DNA from: Limobrevibacterium gyesilva
Lineage (GTDB): Bacteria > Pseudomonadota > Alphaproteobacteria > Acetobacterales > Acetobacteraceae
DNA: 64,000 nucleotides
Direction of reading: 5' to 3'
Assembly: GCF_025989185.1 (NCBI RefSeq)
Contig: NZ_JAPDNT010000002.1
Span: 1 to 64,000 of the forward strand
In this document: positions 1 to 10,522 of the stretch, one piece after another
How the letters are laid out: each line of letters begins with the position of its first letter
Numbering within the stretch: the stretch's first letter is position 1
Position numbers and translations under genes: made by a program
The notes under the pieces: generated by a model
Seen by the model: only the letters and a program-made list of their open reading frames with translations
What the model was told of the DNA's origin: nothing
Database searches by the model: none

Positions 1-1604
1 CCGCCTATCCCGGCGCCTGGGACCTGCAGCGCGACGCCTTCTATGCCGGGATCGGCGCCTTCGGCTACGCGCTGAACCCGGCCGAGCGTGTCGCCGGGGC
101 CGCGCCCAGCGGGCCGCTGCGCGGGCTGCAGCGCCTGCGCGAAGTGATCGCCGGGCGCATCGCCGCGGTGCTGCCGGGCACCACAGGCGCCATCTCGGCC
201 ACGCTGCTGACCGGCGGCACGTCGTCGATCCCCGAGGCCGACCGGGCGGCGTTCCGCGATTCCGGGCTCGCGCATCTGCTGGCGATCGCCGGCCTGCATA
301 TCGGCATCGTCATGGGCCTGGCGTTCGGCGCGACGCGACTGGCCCTGGCGGTGTGGGAGCATGCCGCACTGCACTGGCCCACCAAGCAGATCGCCGCCCT
401 GTCTGCGATCGCCGCCGGAGGGAGCTACATGCTGCTGACCGGCGCGCATGTGCCGATCATCCGCAGCTTCGCCATGGCCTGCCTGGTGACGCTGGGCGTG
501 ATCATGGGGCGGCGGGCGCTGTCGCTGCGCGGGCTGGCGCTGGCCATGGCGGCGCTGATCCTGATCGCGCCCAACGAGGTGATGGGCGTCAGCTTCCAGA
601 TGAGCTTCTCCGCGGTGCTGGCGCTGATCGTGGGCTACGAATTGCTGCGGCCATGGCTGAGGCGGCTGTACGGCGACGGCGCGTGGCGGCGGCGCCTGCT
701 GGGGCATGTCGTGGCGCTGGCGCTGACCAGCGCGCTGGCCGGCACGTTCTCCGCGCCCTATGGCGCCTATCATTTCGGCCATATCCAGCTCTACTACGTG
801 TTCGCCAACATGCTGGCGGTGCCGCTGACGGCAATGTGGGTGATGCCGGCGGGCATGATCGCGCTGGCGCTGATGCCGCTGCACCTGGAGGCGCTGGCGC
901 TGGTGCCGATGGGCTGGGGTGTCGATGCGGTGCTGTGGATCGGCCGCGCCGTCGCGTCCTGGCCCGCTGCCGTGGTGGCGGCACCGCATATCCCGGCCTG
1001 GGGCTTGGCGGTGCTGTCGCTGGGCATCGCCTGGACCGGATTGTGGCGCACGCGGCTGCGGCTCGCGGGTGTGGTTGCGATCGTGCTGGGGCTGATCTCG
1101 CCCGCCCTCGACCGACCGCCGGACATCCTGGTTTCTGCCGAGGCGCGACTGATCGGGGTGCGCACGCCGGCGGGCGTGTTCGTGCAGAAGGCGTCCGGCG
1201 CCTCGCGTTTTACGCTCGACTCGTGGCTGCAATACTGGGCGGCGGCAGACACGACGCCGCTGGCCGGAAATGCGGGCAACATCGGCTGCAACGAGCTGGG
1301 CTGCCTGGTGCAGGGCCGCGGCGCCACTGCGCGCATCATCCGCGGCGAGGGCGCCTGCGACGCCGATGTCCTGATCTCCGCCGAGCCGATCCCGCTGCGC
1401 TGCCCGGCGCCGGTTCGGCTGGTGGATCGCTTCAGTGTCTGGCGGGAGGGGGCACACGCCATCTGGCTTGATGCCGGCGGCGCCCTTGTGCTGTCCGACC
1501 GCCAATTTCGCGGCAACAGGCCCTGGGTGCTGCCTTTGCCCACGCGCGGCCGCACGCCCCCCGGCCTGACGCCGGCGAAGAGCGAGGAATTGCCGCCGGA
1601 ATGA
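1..1604 (+). CDS. comEC: ComEC/Rec2-family DNA uptake channel protein, 5' end missing
   Basis: The reading frame is open from the first base of the window (frame starting at base 3) and 533 residues are visible. ComEC forms the inner-membrane channel that brings single-stranded DNA into the cell during transformation. The family motif GLAHLLAIAGLHIG lies at about base 264, followed by many hydrophobic segments of the Competence domain (bases 260-1090). The C-terminal 170 residues look like the degenerate beta-lactamase-like tail of alphaproteobacterial ComEC; no HxHxDH metal motif is visible. The gene converges on a small secreted protein gene four bases away. Many bacteria keep comEC without known competence, so an active DNA uptake role is an inference. 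Confidence 0.9.
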   Translation, partial: AYPGAWDLQRDAFYAGIGAFGYALNPAERVAGAAPSGPLRGLQRLREVIAGRIAAVLPGTTGAISATLLTGGTSSIPEADRAAFRDSGLAHLLAIAGLHIGIVMGLAFGATRLALAVWEHAALHWPTKQIAALSAIAAGGSYMLLTGAHVPIIRSFAMACLVTLGVIMGRRALSLRGLALAMAALILIAPNEVMGVSFQMSFSAVLALIVGYELLRPWLRRLYGDGAWRRRLLGHVVALALTSALAGTFSAPYGAYHFGHIQLYYVFANMLAVPLTAMWVMPAGMIALALMPLHLEALALVPMGWGVDAVLWIGRAVASWPAAVVAAPHIPAWGLAVLSLGIAWTGLWRTRLRLAGVVAIVLGLISPALDRPPDILVSAEARLIGVRTPAGVFVQKASGASRFTLDSWLQYWAAADTTPLAGNAGNIGCNELGCLVQGRGATARIIRGEGACDADVLISAEPIPLRCPAPVRLVDRFSVWREGAHAIWLDAGGALVLSDRQFRGNRPWVLPLPTRGRTPPGLTPAKSEELPPE

Positions 1605-1607
1605 TGC

Positions 1608-1949
1608 TCAGCGTTTCTTGGCAGTTACGTTGTAGATGCAGAGCGGCCCGGTCAGCGTTCCGTCCAGCGAATTACCGACAACCTTCCCCTTGAGATTTAC
1701 ATTCCCGTTGGTCGCGTTGAAGCTTCCGTCAGGCCCCACCTTGGTCGGCACCTCGGTCTGGTTCCAGTGAAACATGAAGGTGCTATCAACAATCTTGGGA
1801 TTGAACGGCGTATCGTGCGGACACGGTGTCTGCGCTCTGGCGGCAGACGTCAGGTGGATGTTGCCCTGGTATTGGCCATCGAAGGGCGAGGCGGCGAGGG
1901 CGAGGCTGGTCAGCGACACGGCAGCTACGGCGGCGAAAAGGTTTCGCAT
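1608..1949 (-). CDS. Small secreted protein of unknown function
   Basis: This 113-residue protein begins with a clear signal peptide (MRNLFAAVAAVSLTSLALA), predicting a mature periplasmic or secreted protein of about 94 residues. I chose the ATG at 1949 because GGGAG stands just upstream and the signal peptide starts there; an in-frame ATG 54 bases earlier would bury it. The mature part has two cysteines (TPCPHD and PLCIYN) that could form a disulfide, and is rich in G, N and T, suggesting a beta-rich fold. I do not recognise the family. It follows ggt on the same strand, about 100 bases downstream, and may share its transcript. Confidence 0.7.
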   Translation of the reverse strand: MRNLFAAVAAVSLTSLALAASPFDGQYQGNIHLTSAARAQTPCPHDTPFNPKIVDSTFMFHWNQTEVPTKVGPDGSFNATNGNVNLKGKVVGNSLDGTLTGPLCIYNVTAKKR

Positions 1950-2051
1950 CGCGCACTCCCGGGTTGACGAGCCGAGCTTTGGGCAGAGCGGAACGAAAGG
2001 CAAGTTCCGGTTACGTGAGTGGACCGAACCCGGCTTTGCCGTGCTTGCCGG

Positions 2052-3686
2052 TCAGGGCACACCGGCCACGTAGCCGTCGCGCTGCGGGTCCGCGCCGCCT
2101 TCCAATACGCCGTCCCATAGGGCGATGCCGTGCGGGGCGGCGAACGGGAAACTCATCGGCGAGCGCTTCACGTCGTAGCCCATGCCCTCGACGACGCGCT
2201 GCACGCCGCGGGGAATGCGGTTGGAGATATCGATCGCGTCGGTGGTGGCGGAGAAGCGTGGCGCCATCACCGCCTCCTGCATGGTCATGCCCCAGTCCAG
2301 CACGTTCAGCAGCACCTGCAGGATCGCCACCCCGATCCAGGCGCCGCCGGGCGAACCGACGGTCGCCACCGGCGTGTCGCCCTCCAGCACGATCGTCGGC
2401 GACATCGAGGAGAAGCGGCGCTTGCCCGGCGCGATCGAGCCGGGACGACCGGGGCGGGGGTCGTACCAGTTCATCGCCCCGTTCAGCATGAAGCCGGTGC
2501 CCGGCGGAATCACGCCGGAGGGCACGCCGAGCGTGTGCGTCAGCGACACCACCATGCCCTGCGCATCGACGCAGGAGACCGTGGTGGTGTTCTTCGCGTC
2601 GCTGCCGACCCGCGGCAGCGGCGTCTTCTCGCCGCGTTCGATGCGCGCCGCGCAGGCATCGGCATGGGTGTCGGACAACAGCATGTCCAGCGGCGGCGGC
2701 ACGAAATCGGGGTCGCCGATATGCTCTTCCTTGTCGCGGCCGGCGATCTTCATCGCCTCGGCCACGGTGCGGATGTATTCGGGGCTGTTGTGGCCGAGCG
2801 AAACCAGGTCGAAGCGCTCGAGGATGCGCAGCATCTCCACGATGACGATGCCGCCGGCCGGTGGCGGCGGCACGGCGATGCGGCGGCCGCGATAGGTGAT
2901 CTCCAGCGGCGCGTGCTGGCGCGGCCGGAAGCCCGCGAGGTCCGCCATCGACAGCAGCCCGTCATGCGCCTGCATGTCGGCAACGATGCGCCGGGCGATC
3001 TCGCCGGTGTAGAAGCTCTCGGCGCCGTCGCGCGCGAGGCCGCGCAGCGTGGCCGCGAGCTCAGGATTGCGCACCGGGTCGCCTGGCCGCTTCGGCGTGC
3101 CGTCCGGGCGCAGGTACAGCCGCGCGCCATCCGGGGTGAAGGCGAGCTTGGAGGCGAAGCTGAGCCGGCCGTACGCGGCCTCGTTCAGCGTGAACATGCT
3201 GTAGACATGCGGGCGGATCGCCCAGCCTTCCTCGGCGAAGGCGATCGCAGGGGTGAACAGATCGGCCCAGGGCGTGCGGCCGAAGCGTGCATGTGCGGCT
3301 TCGAACACGCGCAGGATGCCGGGCGTGGTGACGGCGCGGTGGCCAATCTCGTTGACGCCGCCCTTGAGCACGTAGCCGTAGCCGTCGGCGCATTCGCGCT
3401 CGAAGATGCCGGCCCACATGTCCGCGCGGCAGGCGGCGGGGCAGGTGGAGAGGCCGTCGAGCACGACATGCGCGCCGCTCGCGGGGTCGAACACCTGCAT
3501 GCTGCCGAGGCCGCCGACGCCGCACATCAGCGGATCCACGACGCCCTGGGTCAGGGCGCAGGCGAGCACCGCATCGAGGGCGTTGCCGCCGGCCTGCAGC
3601 ACCGCCGCGCCGGCTTCCACCGCCTCGGGCTGCGGTGCGGTGATCATGGCGCGGGCTTGCGGCAGGCGGCGTTGCGGTCTCGGCAT
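2052..3686 (-). CDS. ggt: Gamma-glutamyltransferase family protein
   Basis: The 544-residue product is a gamma-glutamyltranspeptidase, an Ntn hydrolase that cleaves itself into two subunits and moves or hydrolyses gamma-glutamyl groups (glutathione, or acylated amino acids in some relatives). The self-cleavage site is visible as NTTTVSCVD near residue 366, where the first Thr would be the new N-terminal nucleophile; GGLGSMQVF and the late glycine-rich GSPGGAWI are also family motifs. I chose the ATG at 3686, which has AGAGGGGA upstream, over one 54 bases earlier. No signal peptide is evident, so it may act in the cytoplasm, unlike E. coli Ggt. It lies 64 bases after lexA on the same strand, where comEC would often follow. 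Confidence 0.92.
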   Translation of the reverse strand: MPRPQRRLPQARAMITAPQPEAVEAGAAVLQAGGNALDAVLACALTQGVVDPLMCGVGGLGSMQVFDPASGAHVVLDGLSTCPAACRADMWAGIFERECADGYGYVLKGGVNEIGHRAVTTPGILRVFEAAHARFGRTPWADLFTPAIAFAEEGWAIRPHVYSMFTLNEAAYGRLSFASKLAFTPDGARLYLRPDGTPKRPGDPVRNPELAATLRGLARDGAESFYTGEIARRIVADMQAHDGLLSMADLAGFRPRQHAPLEITYRGRRIAVPPPPAGGIVIVEMLRILERFDLVSLGHNSPEYIRTVAEAMKIAGRDKEEHIGDPDFVPPPLDMLLSDTHADACAARIERGEKTPLPRVGSDAKNTTTVSCVDAQGMVVSLTHTLGVPSGVIPPGTGFMLNGAMNWYDPRPGRPGSIAPGKRRFSSMSPTIVLEGDTPVATVGSPGGAWIGVAILQVLLNVLDWGMTMQEAVMAPRFSATTDAIDISNRIPRGVQRVVEGMGYDVKRSPMSFPFAAPHGIALWDGVLEGGADPQRDGYVAGVP

Positions 3687-3750
3687 TATTGGCGTCCCCT
3701 CTGATCGGGGAAGTCTATGGCCCGCTTGCCGATCCGCCAATCCGGCCCGG

Positions 3751-4491
3751 TCAGTAGCGGCGCAGCAACGCCACCAGCCGGCCCTGCACCTTCACCTTGT
3801 CGGCCGGGAAGATCTGGGTCTTGTAGAGCGTGTTCGCGGGCTCCAGCGCGATGGAATTGCCGCGCCGGCGCAGCCGCTTCAGCGTCACCTCGGCATCGTC
3901 GACCAGGGCGACGACGATCTGGCCGTTCTCGGCGGTCTCGCCCTTGCGGATGACCACGGTGTCGCCGTCCCAGATGCCGGCATCGACCATCGAGTCGCCG
4001 GCCACTTCCAGGGCGTAATGGTCGCCGCCGCCGATCATCGCCATCGGCACCTCGATATGCGTGCCGTTGTCGCGCAGCGCCTCGATCGGCATGCCCGCGG
4101 CGATGCGGCCATACAGCGGCAATTGCACCGCTCCCGCCTCGTTGGCCGCGCGCACGCCGGGCAGGCGCCCGCCGAAGTCGCCGCGGATCACATTCGGGGC
4201 GAAGGCGTTCTGCTGCGCCGCCTGGTCCGGCTGCACCAGCGGGGCCGCAGCAATGGCGGCGGCGCGCGCGGCAAGGTCGTCCGGCAGGCGCACCACTTCC
4301 AGCGCGCGGGCGCGGTGGTGGCGGCGCTGCAGGAAGCCGCGCTCCTCCAGCGCCGAGATCAGGCGATGGATGCCCGACTTGGACTTGAGCTTCAGCGCCT
4401 CCTTCATCTCCTCGAAACTGGGGGAGAAGCCGGTGGTCTTGAGGTGCCGGTCGATGAAGGTCAGCAGCTCGTGCTGCTTGCGCGTGAGCAT
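3751..4491 (-). CDS. lexA: LexA SOS transcriptional repressor
   Basis: LexA represses DNA-damage genes and cuts itself when RecA filaments form. The 246-residue protein has an N-terminal winged helix-turn-helix ([16 protein letters not shown] at the start) and a C-terminal S24 peptidase domain. The Ala-Gly cleavage site is visible in GRIAAGMP (A132-G133), the catalytic Ser in GDSM (S167) and the catalytic Lys in EVTLKR (K205). The ATG at 4491 is preceded by GGGAGAG; upstream in-frame ATG codons give no LexA-like sequence. A perfect alphaproteobacterial SOS box lies at 4569-4583, so the gene is probably autoregulated. The linker between domains is long and alanine-rich, as in other alphaproteobacteria. 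Confidence 0.97.
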   Translation of the reverse strand: MLTRKQHELLTFIDRHLKTTGFSPSFEEMKEALKLKSKSGIHRLISALEERGFLQRRHHRARALEVVRLPDDLAARAAAIAAAPLVQPDQAAQQNAFAPNVIRGDFGGRLPGVRAANEAGAVQLPLYGRIAAGMPIEALRDNGTHIEVPMAMIGGGDHYALEVAGDSMVDAGIWDGDTVVIRKGETAENGQIVVALVDDAEVTLKRLRRRGNSIALEPANTLYKTQIFPADKVKVQGRLVALLRRY

Positions 4492-4568
4492 GCAGGCTCT
4501 CCCGTTGGGCCGGCCTCCAGTTTCGTCAGAGCGACACGAATCTGGAACAAACCGGCAACTACCAGGAT

Positions 4569-4583
4569 GTTCTAGATAGGTTC
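4569..4583 (-). promoter_or_regulatory. LexA (SOS) box upstream of lexA
   Basis: On the plus strand this reads GTTC-N7-GTTC (on the lexA strand GAAC-N7-GAAC), an exact match to the direct-repeat operator known for Alphaproteobacteria. It lies 78 bases before the lexA ATG in the gap between moeA and lexA, which fits autoregulation. Confidence 0.88.
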
Positions 4584-4622
4584 TCGTGACCACGTCAAGC
4601 GTCAGAAGACCGGCTGCGTCAC

Positions 4623-5828
4623 CTAAATGCCCAGCGTATCCAAACGGATAATGGGCACCGTCGCGCCGGCCGGCGCGGCAGGCGCGTGCGGCGGGCGCAG
4701 GATCAGGGCGTCCGCCAGCGTCAGCAGGCGCAGCATGGCCGAGTCCTGGCGCTCGAAAGCCGTCGCCACCAGGGCACCGTCCGCACCGGGCTCAAGCCGT
4801 GCGCGCAGGTGGTCGGCGCGGTGGTCGTTGGCGGCGAGCGCGGCGCCGAGCCCGGCATGGGTGACGGCGGGCGGGGCGCCGGGCAGCCCGGACAGGCGCG
4901 CGATCGCCGGCAGCAGGAACAGGATGGCGGTGACCAGCGAGGAGACAGGGTTGCCGGGCAGGCCGAGCATCGGCACGCCGCCGAGGGTTCCATGCATCAG
5001 CGGCTTGCCAGGCCGCATCGCGATCTTCCAGAAATCGAGCGTCATGCCGCGCGCCGCCAGCGCGTCCTGCACCAGGTCGTGCTCGCCCACGCTGGCGCCG
5101 CCGGTGGTGACGAGGATGTCGGCCCCGGCGGCGGCATCGGCCGCGGCGGCGATGGCATCGCGGTCGTCGGGAGCCACCGGCAGCACCACCGGATCGCCGC
5201 CGCCGGCGCGCACCAGGGCGGCCAGCGCGTGCGAATTGGAGGAGACGATGCCGCCGGGCGGAATCGGCTCGCCGGGCAGCGCGATCTCGTCGCCGGTCGC
5301 CAGGATGGCCACGCGCGGCTGGCGGTGCACGGCGACCCAGGGGTGGTTGCCGGCGGCGATCAGGCCGATGTCGCGGGCGCCCAGCCGCTTGCCGGCGGGC
5401 ACCAGCACGTCGCCGGTGGCGAAGTCCTGGCCGGCACGGCGGATGTGGCGGCCGGCCGTGACGGCCTCATTGACGGTGACGCCATCGCCGTCGCGCGTGG
5501 CGTCCTCCTGCAGCAGGATCGCATCGGCGCCGTCGGGGATGATGCTGCCGGTGAAGATGCGCAGCGCCTCGCCGGCGCCCAGCGTGCCGTCCCAGGGATG
5601 CCCGGCCGGCGCGCTGCCGGCCACGCGCAGCCTTGCGCCCAGCGTGCCGTCGGCGGCGCGCAGCGCGTAGCCGTCCATGGCCGACACGTCGCGCGGCGGC
5701 TGGGTCAGGCGCGAGGCCATGGCGGCGGCGCAAACCCGTCCCCAGGCGGACGCCAGCGGAACGATTTCCGCGGCGGTGGGGCGAAGCCCCGCCAGGATCC
5801 GCTCCCGGGCCTGCTCGACGCTGATCAT
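4623..5828 (-). CDS. moeA: Molybdopterin molybdotransferase MoeA
   Basis: MoeA inserts molybdate into adenylylated molybdopterin, the last common step of molybdenum cofactor synthesis, in the cytoplasm. The 401-residue length is normal for the family. MDGYALR near residue 50, the ATGDEI motif of the MoCF-binding domain and [12 protein letters not shown] are visible, followed by the beta-rich C-terminal domain. The ATG at 5828 is six bases after moaC, so the two are almost certainly co-transcribed. The product is needed by the CoxL-type enzymes encoded at 24482-26869 and 44110-47875 in this window. Confidence 0.95.
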   Translation of the reverse strand: MISVEQARERILAGLRPTAAEIVPLASAWGRVCAAAMASRLTQPPRDVSAMDGYALRAADGTLGARLRVAGSAPAGHPWDGTLGAGEALRIFTGSIIPDGADAILLQEDATRDGDGVTVNEAVTAGRHIRRAGQDFATGDVLVPAGKRLGARDIGLIAAGNHPWVAVHRQPRVAILATGDEIALPGEPIPPGGIVSSNSHALAALVRAGGGDPVVLPVAPDDRDAIAAAADAAAGADILVTTGGASVGEHDLVQDALAARGMTLDFWKIAMRPGKPLMHGTLGGVPMLGLPGNPVSSLVTAILFLLPAIARLSGLPGAPPAVTHAGLGAALAANDHRADHLRARLEPGADGALVATAFERQDSAMLRLLTLADALILRPPHAPAAPAGATVPIIRLDTLGI

Positions 5829-5834
5829 GCAACG

Positions 5835-6311
5835 TTACTCCTGCCGGAAATCGCCGGACTTGCCGCCCGACTTCGCCACCACGCGCAGCGCCTCGATGCG
5901 CATGCCGCGATCGACCGCCTTGCACATGTCATAGACGGTCAGCGCGGTCACGCTCGCGGCGGTCAGTGCCTCCATCTCCACGCCCGTGCGTCCGGTCGTC
6001 TTCACGGTGGCGGTGATGGCCACGCCATCGGCGCCGTCGGCCTGGAGGTCCACGGTGACGGCGGAGAGGGGCAAAGGATGACAGAGCGGGATCAGCTCGG
6101 CGGTGCGCTTCGCCGCCATGATGCCGGCCAGCCGGGCAACGCCGAACACGTCGCCCTTCTTCGCCGTGCCATCGAGGATCATGCGCAACGTCTCCGGCCG
6201 CATGGCCACGCGGGCCTTGGCGGTCGCTTCGCGGGCGGTGACCGCCTTGCCGCCCACATCGACCATGACGGCGTTGCCGGCGGCATCGAAATGGGTCAGG
6301 CGATCGCTCAT
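5835..6311 (-). CDS. moaC: Cyclic pyranopterin monophosphate synthase MoaC
   Basis: MoaC closes the pyranopterin ring to give cPMP, the first stable intermediate of molybdenum cofactor synthesis. The product has 158 residues, the usual length. Family motifs seen are [18 protein letters not shown] and [11 protein letters not shown], the last carrying a conserved catalytic Lys. The ATG at 6311 overlaps the trpC stop codon in an ATGA arrangement, showing translational coupling and excluding the longer in-frame start. Pairing of moaC-moeA with trpGDC is a known alphaproteobacterial gene order. Confidence 0.96.
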   Translation of the reverse strand: MSDRLTHFDAAGNAVMVDVGGKAVTAREATAKARVAMRPETLRMILDGTAKKGDVFGVARLAGIMAAKRTAELIPLCHPLPLSAVTVDLQADGADGVAITATVKTTGRTGVEMEALTAASVTALTVYDMCKAVDRGMRIEALRVVAKSGGKSGDFRQE

Positions 6312-7125
6312 GCGCCGAGCAGCACCCGGGTGGCGGCGGCCACGTCCTGCTGGCGCATCAGGCTCTCGCCGACGAGGAAGCAATGCACGCAGATGTCGAC
6401 GAGACGCTGCAGGTCTGCGTGCGCGCGCAGGCCGCTCTCGGCGATCACCACCCGGTCGGGCGGCACCTGCGGCGCCAGCTCCAGCGTCGTCGCGATATCG
6501 GTCTTCAACGTCTTGAGGTTGCGGTTGTTGATGCCGATCAGCTTGGTCTGCAGGCCGAGCGCGCGGTCCAGCTCGCGCTGATCGTGCACCTCGGCCAGCA
6601 CGTCCATGTCCAGCGCGCGGGCAAGCTCTTCCAGCTCCACCGCCTGCGCGTCGGTGATGGCCGCCATGATCAGCAGGATGCAGTCCGCACCCATCAGCCG
6701 GCTCTCGAACACCTGCCAGGGGTCGAGGATGAAATCCTTGCGCAGCACCGGCAGATCGACGGCGGCGCGGGCGGCCTTCAGATGCTCGGGCGCGCCCTGG
6801 AAATGCGGGGCGTCGGTCAGCACGGACAGGCAGGTGGCGCCGCCCTGCTTGTAGGCGCGCGCCAGCGCCGCCGGGTCGAATTCCGGGCGGATCAGCCCGC
6901 CGGAGGGCGAGGCCTTCTTGATCTCCGCGATCAGGCCGAGCCGGCCGCAGGCGGTCGCGTCCATCAGCGCGCGCCCGAAGCCGCGCGGCGGCTCGGCGGA
7001 GGAGACGCGGCTGCGCAGCGTTTCCAGCGGTGTCGCGGCCTTTCGGCGAGCCACTTCGGCGCGCGTATCGGCGCAGATCCGCGCCAGCGCGTCCGGCATG
7101 GTGCCGCCGGACTGGGTATCAGATG

Positions 7126-7129
<4 letters not shown>
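6308..7129 (-). CDS. trpC: Indole-3-glycerol phosphate synthase TrpC
   Basis: TrpC converts carboxyphenylamino-deoxyribulose phosphate to indole-3-glycerol phosphate in tryptophan synthesis. The 273-residue protein is a single (beta/alpha)8 barrel. Catalytic and binding residues are recognisable in AEIKKASPS (Lys), VLRKDFI (Lys), LAEVHD (Glu), GINNRNL (Asn) and VIAESGL. It is translationally coupled on both sides: its ATG at 7129 overlaps the trpD stop and its stop overlaps the moaC start. There is no TrpF domain fused to it, so this is the monofunctional form. Confidence 0.97.
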
Positions 7130-8136
<1,007 letters not shown>

Positions 8137-8163
8137 GTCGATCCCCGGATCAGGCGGCCCGGA

Positions 8164-8760
8164 TCAGGCTGCTCTGGCAGGCGTGTTAGCACCACGCGCG
8201 ATGGCGAGGAAATTGCCGAGAAGGCGGTGGCCGAACTGGCTGGCGATACTCTCGGGGTGGAACTGCACGCCGAACACCGGCAGGGTGCGATGGCGCAGGC
8301 CCATGACCAGCCCGTCGGCGGTGCGCGCGGTCTCGATCAGCGCATCCGGCAGCGTGTCCCGGCGCACCACGAGGCTGTGGTAGCGCGTCGCCTCGAACGG
8401 GCTCGGGATGTCCGCGAAGATATCGGTGCCGTCGTGCTCGATCGGGCTGATCTTGCCGTGGACCGGGACGGGCGCGCGCGCGATCTCGCCGCCGAAGGCC
8501 TGGCCGATCGCCTGATGGCCGAGGCAGACACCGAGGATGGGAATGCGCCCCGCGGCGGCCGCGATCAGGTCGAGGCAGATGCCCGCCTCGTTCGGCGTGC
8601 AGGGGCCGGGCGACAGCACGATCGCCTCCGGCGCCATCGCCATCGCCTGGCCCACATCCAGCGCATCGTTGCGGCGCACGTCGCAGCGTGCGCCGAGGTC
8701 GCCCAGGAAGTGAACCAGGTTGAAGGTGAAGCTGTCGTAATTATCGATCAAGAGGATCAT
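8164..8760 (-). CDS. trpG: Anthranilate synthase glutamine amidotransferase component TrpG
   Basis: TrpG releases ammonia from glutamine for anthranilate synthase (TrpE, not in this window) and in some species also serves aminodeoxychorismate synthase. The 198-residue class I glutamine amidotransferase starts with MILLIDNYDSF; the catalytic Cys is in GVCLGHQAIG and the His and Glu in FGVQFHPESI. It is the first gene of the leftward trpGDC-moaC-moeA group and diverges from the deacetylase gene at 8943. Confidence 0.95.
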   Translation of the reverse strand: MILLIDNYDSFTFNLVHFLGDLGARCDVRRNDALDVGQAMAMAPEAIVLSPGPCTPNEAGICLDLIAAAAGRIPILGVCLGHQAIGQAFGGEIARAPVPVHGKISPIEHDGTDIFADIPSPFEATRYHSLVVRRDTLPDALIETARTADGLVMGLRHRTLPVFGVQFHPESIASQFGHRLLGNFLAIARGANTPARAA

Positions 8761-8942
8761 GGCCCATTTTGGGCGGCCGGTCGCGTGGGGTCAAATGGCG
8801 GCCGGGTGCGTCGACGTGATCGGTACGCAAGTGGGATACGCGGGCCACGCGGGGGAGGGCACGTTGACGCTCCCGGCCGGATCGGCGATGCGCATGTGCA
8901 ATCACCGACCGACCGAAGACCCTTCCAGGCAAGGCCTTATCG

Positions 8943-9836
8943 ATGTCCCTCCGCGACCGGTTCCGACGCCTTCTGCCTGTCCTCGCCGCAGGCCTGCCGC
9001 TGCTGGGCGCGGGGCTGCCGGGCGCTGCCCGGGCGCAGGTGACGCCGCAGCCCGAGGTTGAGCCGGCGGTGCTGGCCGTGCCGCGGCCGCCACTGCCGGC
9101 GTGGCAACGTTTCGCGGTGCAGGCGCCATCGGCGGACGGCAAGCCGACCATCGCCTTCATGTTCGACGACATGGGCCTGAACCGGCCGCAATCGGAGCGC
9201 GCCGCGGCGCTGCCGGGGCCGCTGACGCTGTCCTGGATGCCCTACGCCCAGAAATTGTCGGAGCAGGTGGCCAACGGCGCCGCGCGCGGGCATGAGACGA
9301 TGTTGCACATGCCCATGGAGCCGCTGGGGCGGACCAACCCGGGCCCCAACGCCCTGCGCACCTGGCTGCCGCCGGAGACCAACCTCGCTTATCTGCGTGC
9401 CGCGCTGGACAGCGTGCCCGGCGCGATCGGCCTGAACCAGCACGAGGGCAGCGTGGCCTCGCTGTCGGTGCCGCTGATGGACCTGGTGATGGGCGAGCTG
9501 AAGGATCGCGGCCTGATCTTCGTGGACAGCCTGACGATCCCGCACAGCGTGGCGCTGAACCGCGCCCAGGCGGCCGGCATCCCCGCGGTGCCGCGCGACG
9601 TGTTCCTGGACAACTCCCCCGATCCCGCCTCCATTCGCGCGCAGATCGCCCAGGTGGAAGCGGTCGCCCGGCGCTACGGCCACGCGATTGCCATCGGCCA
9701 TCCGCGCCAGAACACCATCGATGTGCTGGCCCAGTACCTGCCCACGGTGCAGGCGCGCGGTTTCGTGCTGTGGCCCGTCTCGGCGACCGTGGCGGCGCAG
9801 AACCGCATCCTGATGGTGGGTGATCCGGCGCGCTAG
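8943..9836 (+). CDS. Divergent polysaccharide deacetylase family protein (YibQ-like)
   Basis: The 297-residue product belongs to the divergent polysaccharide deacetylase (DUF610, YibQ) family, periplasmic proteins with a NodB-like fold that often sit next to septal peptidases. A signal peptide covers residues 1-32 (hydrophobic PVLAAGLPLLGAGLPG then AARAQ). The fold start is seen in IAFMFDDMGLN with the Asp pair, then HMPMEPLG, LNQHEGS, GLIFVDSLT and AIGHPR near the end. Substrate and activity of this family are poorly known. Its TAG stop codon at 9834-9836 is formed by the first bases of a repeat element. It diverges from trpG with 182 bases between. Confidence 0.85.
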   Translation: MSLRDRFRRLLPVLAAGLPLLGAGLPGAARAQVTPQPEVEPAVLAVPRPPLPAWQRFAVQAPSADGKPTIAFMFDDMGLNRPQSERAAALPGPLTLSWMPYAQKLSEQVANGAARGHETMLHMPMEPLGRTNPGPNALRTWLPPETNLAYLRAALDSVPGAIGLNQHEGSVASLSVPLMDLVMGELKDRGLIFVDSLTIPHSVALNRAQAAGIPAVPRDVFLDNSPDPASIRAQIAQVEAVARRYGHAIAIGHPRQNTIDVLAQYLPTVQARGFVLWPVSATVAAQNRILMVGDPAR

Positions 9837-9895
9837 TGTCCTGCTGGCCCCTGCGCCCGCCGCAAGATGCGGCGAACTTCGGGGGCAGGACACTA
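9834..9895. repeat. Short inverted-repeat element, copy 1 (MITE-like, TAGTGTCCTG ends)
   Basis: The element is bounded by a perfect 10-base inverted repeat, TAGTGTCCTG at 9834-9843 and CAGGACACTA at 9886-9895, and is flanked by C and G so that both junctions read CTAG. Inside is a second stem, GCCGCA-AGA-TGCGGC. The layout matches a non-autonomous IS630/Tc1-mariner type element that targets CTAG and duplicates TA; that assignment is inference, as no transposase is present. Its left end supplies the TAG stop of the deacetylase gene. Confidence 0.8.
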
Positions 9896-9982
9896 GGATT
9901 GCCGCCCCCCCGCTGGCCGATGGTCGCGGCGACGGCCGGCAGCTGGTACAATCGGGCCGTCTCAACAAAGGAGACGCGGCGG

Positions 9983-10522
9983 ATGACCACCTCTCTTGTG
10001 TTGACCGTGGTTGGTCCTGACAAGCCCGGACTCGTCAACCTGCTGTCCGAGACGGCCATCAGTTTCGGGGCGAACTGGCTGGAAAGCCGGATGGCCAATC
10101 TCGCCGGCCAGTTCGCGGGCATCGTCCATCTCGACGTCTCCGAGGCCCAGGCAGGCGCACTGATCGCGGCCTTGCAGGCGCTGGAGGCGAAGGGCCTGCA
10201 CATCGCTGTCGCAACGAGCCGCCGCGACCAGGCGGCCGCGCCCTGGCGCCTGTTCAGCCTTGAGCTGGTCGCCCAGGACCGGCCGGGCATCGTGCGCGAA
10301 GTCTCGCGCGTCATTGCCGCGCATGGTGTCAGTATCGAGCAGCTCGACACCGACGTCTTCAGCGCTCCGCATTCGGGCGAGAGCATGTTCCGGGCGCGAG
10401 CACATCTGCGCGCGCCGGCCGAGATGGAGAGGGAGCTGCTGCGAGATGCCCTGGAGGATCTCGCCAACGAGTTGATGGTGGATATCAGTCTCGACGACGT
10501 CGTGGCGGGGAAGTCCTCCTAG
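9983..10522 (+). CDS. ACT-domain protein, GcvR-like regulator
   Basis: The 179-residue protein consists of two ACT domains (about residues 4-75 and 88-170), beginning with LVLTVVGPDKPGLVNLLS and LELVAQDRPGIVREVS. This two-ACT layout is that of GcvR, which modulates control of the glycine cleavage system in gammaproteobacteria; the role in this organism is unknown. The ATG at 9983 has AAAGGAG ten bases upstream and a TACAAT -10-like hexamer at 9947-9952; the open frame extends upstream to 9836 but through repeat sequence. The TAG stop at 10520-10522 is the first three bases of repeat copy 2. Neither gcv genes nor a partner are nearby. Confidence 0.85.
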   Translation: MTTSLVLTVVGPDKPGLVNLLSETAISFGANWLESRMANLAGQFAGIVHLDVSEAQAGALIAALQALEAKGLHIAVATSRRDQAAAPWRLFSLELVAQDRPGIVREVSRVIAAHGVSIEQLDTDVFSAPHSGESMFRARAHLRAPAEMERELLRDALEDLANELMVDISLDDVVAGKSS

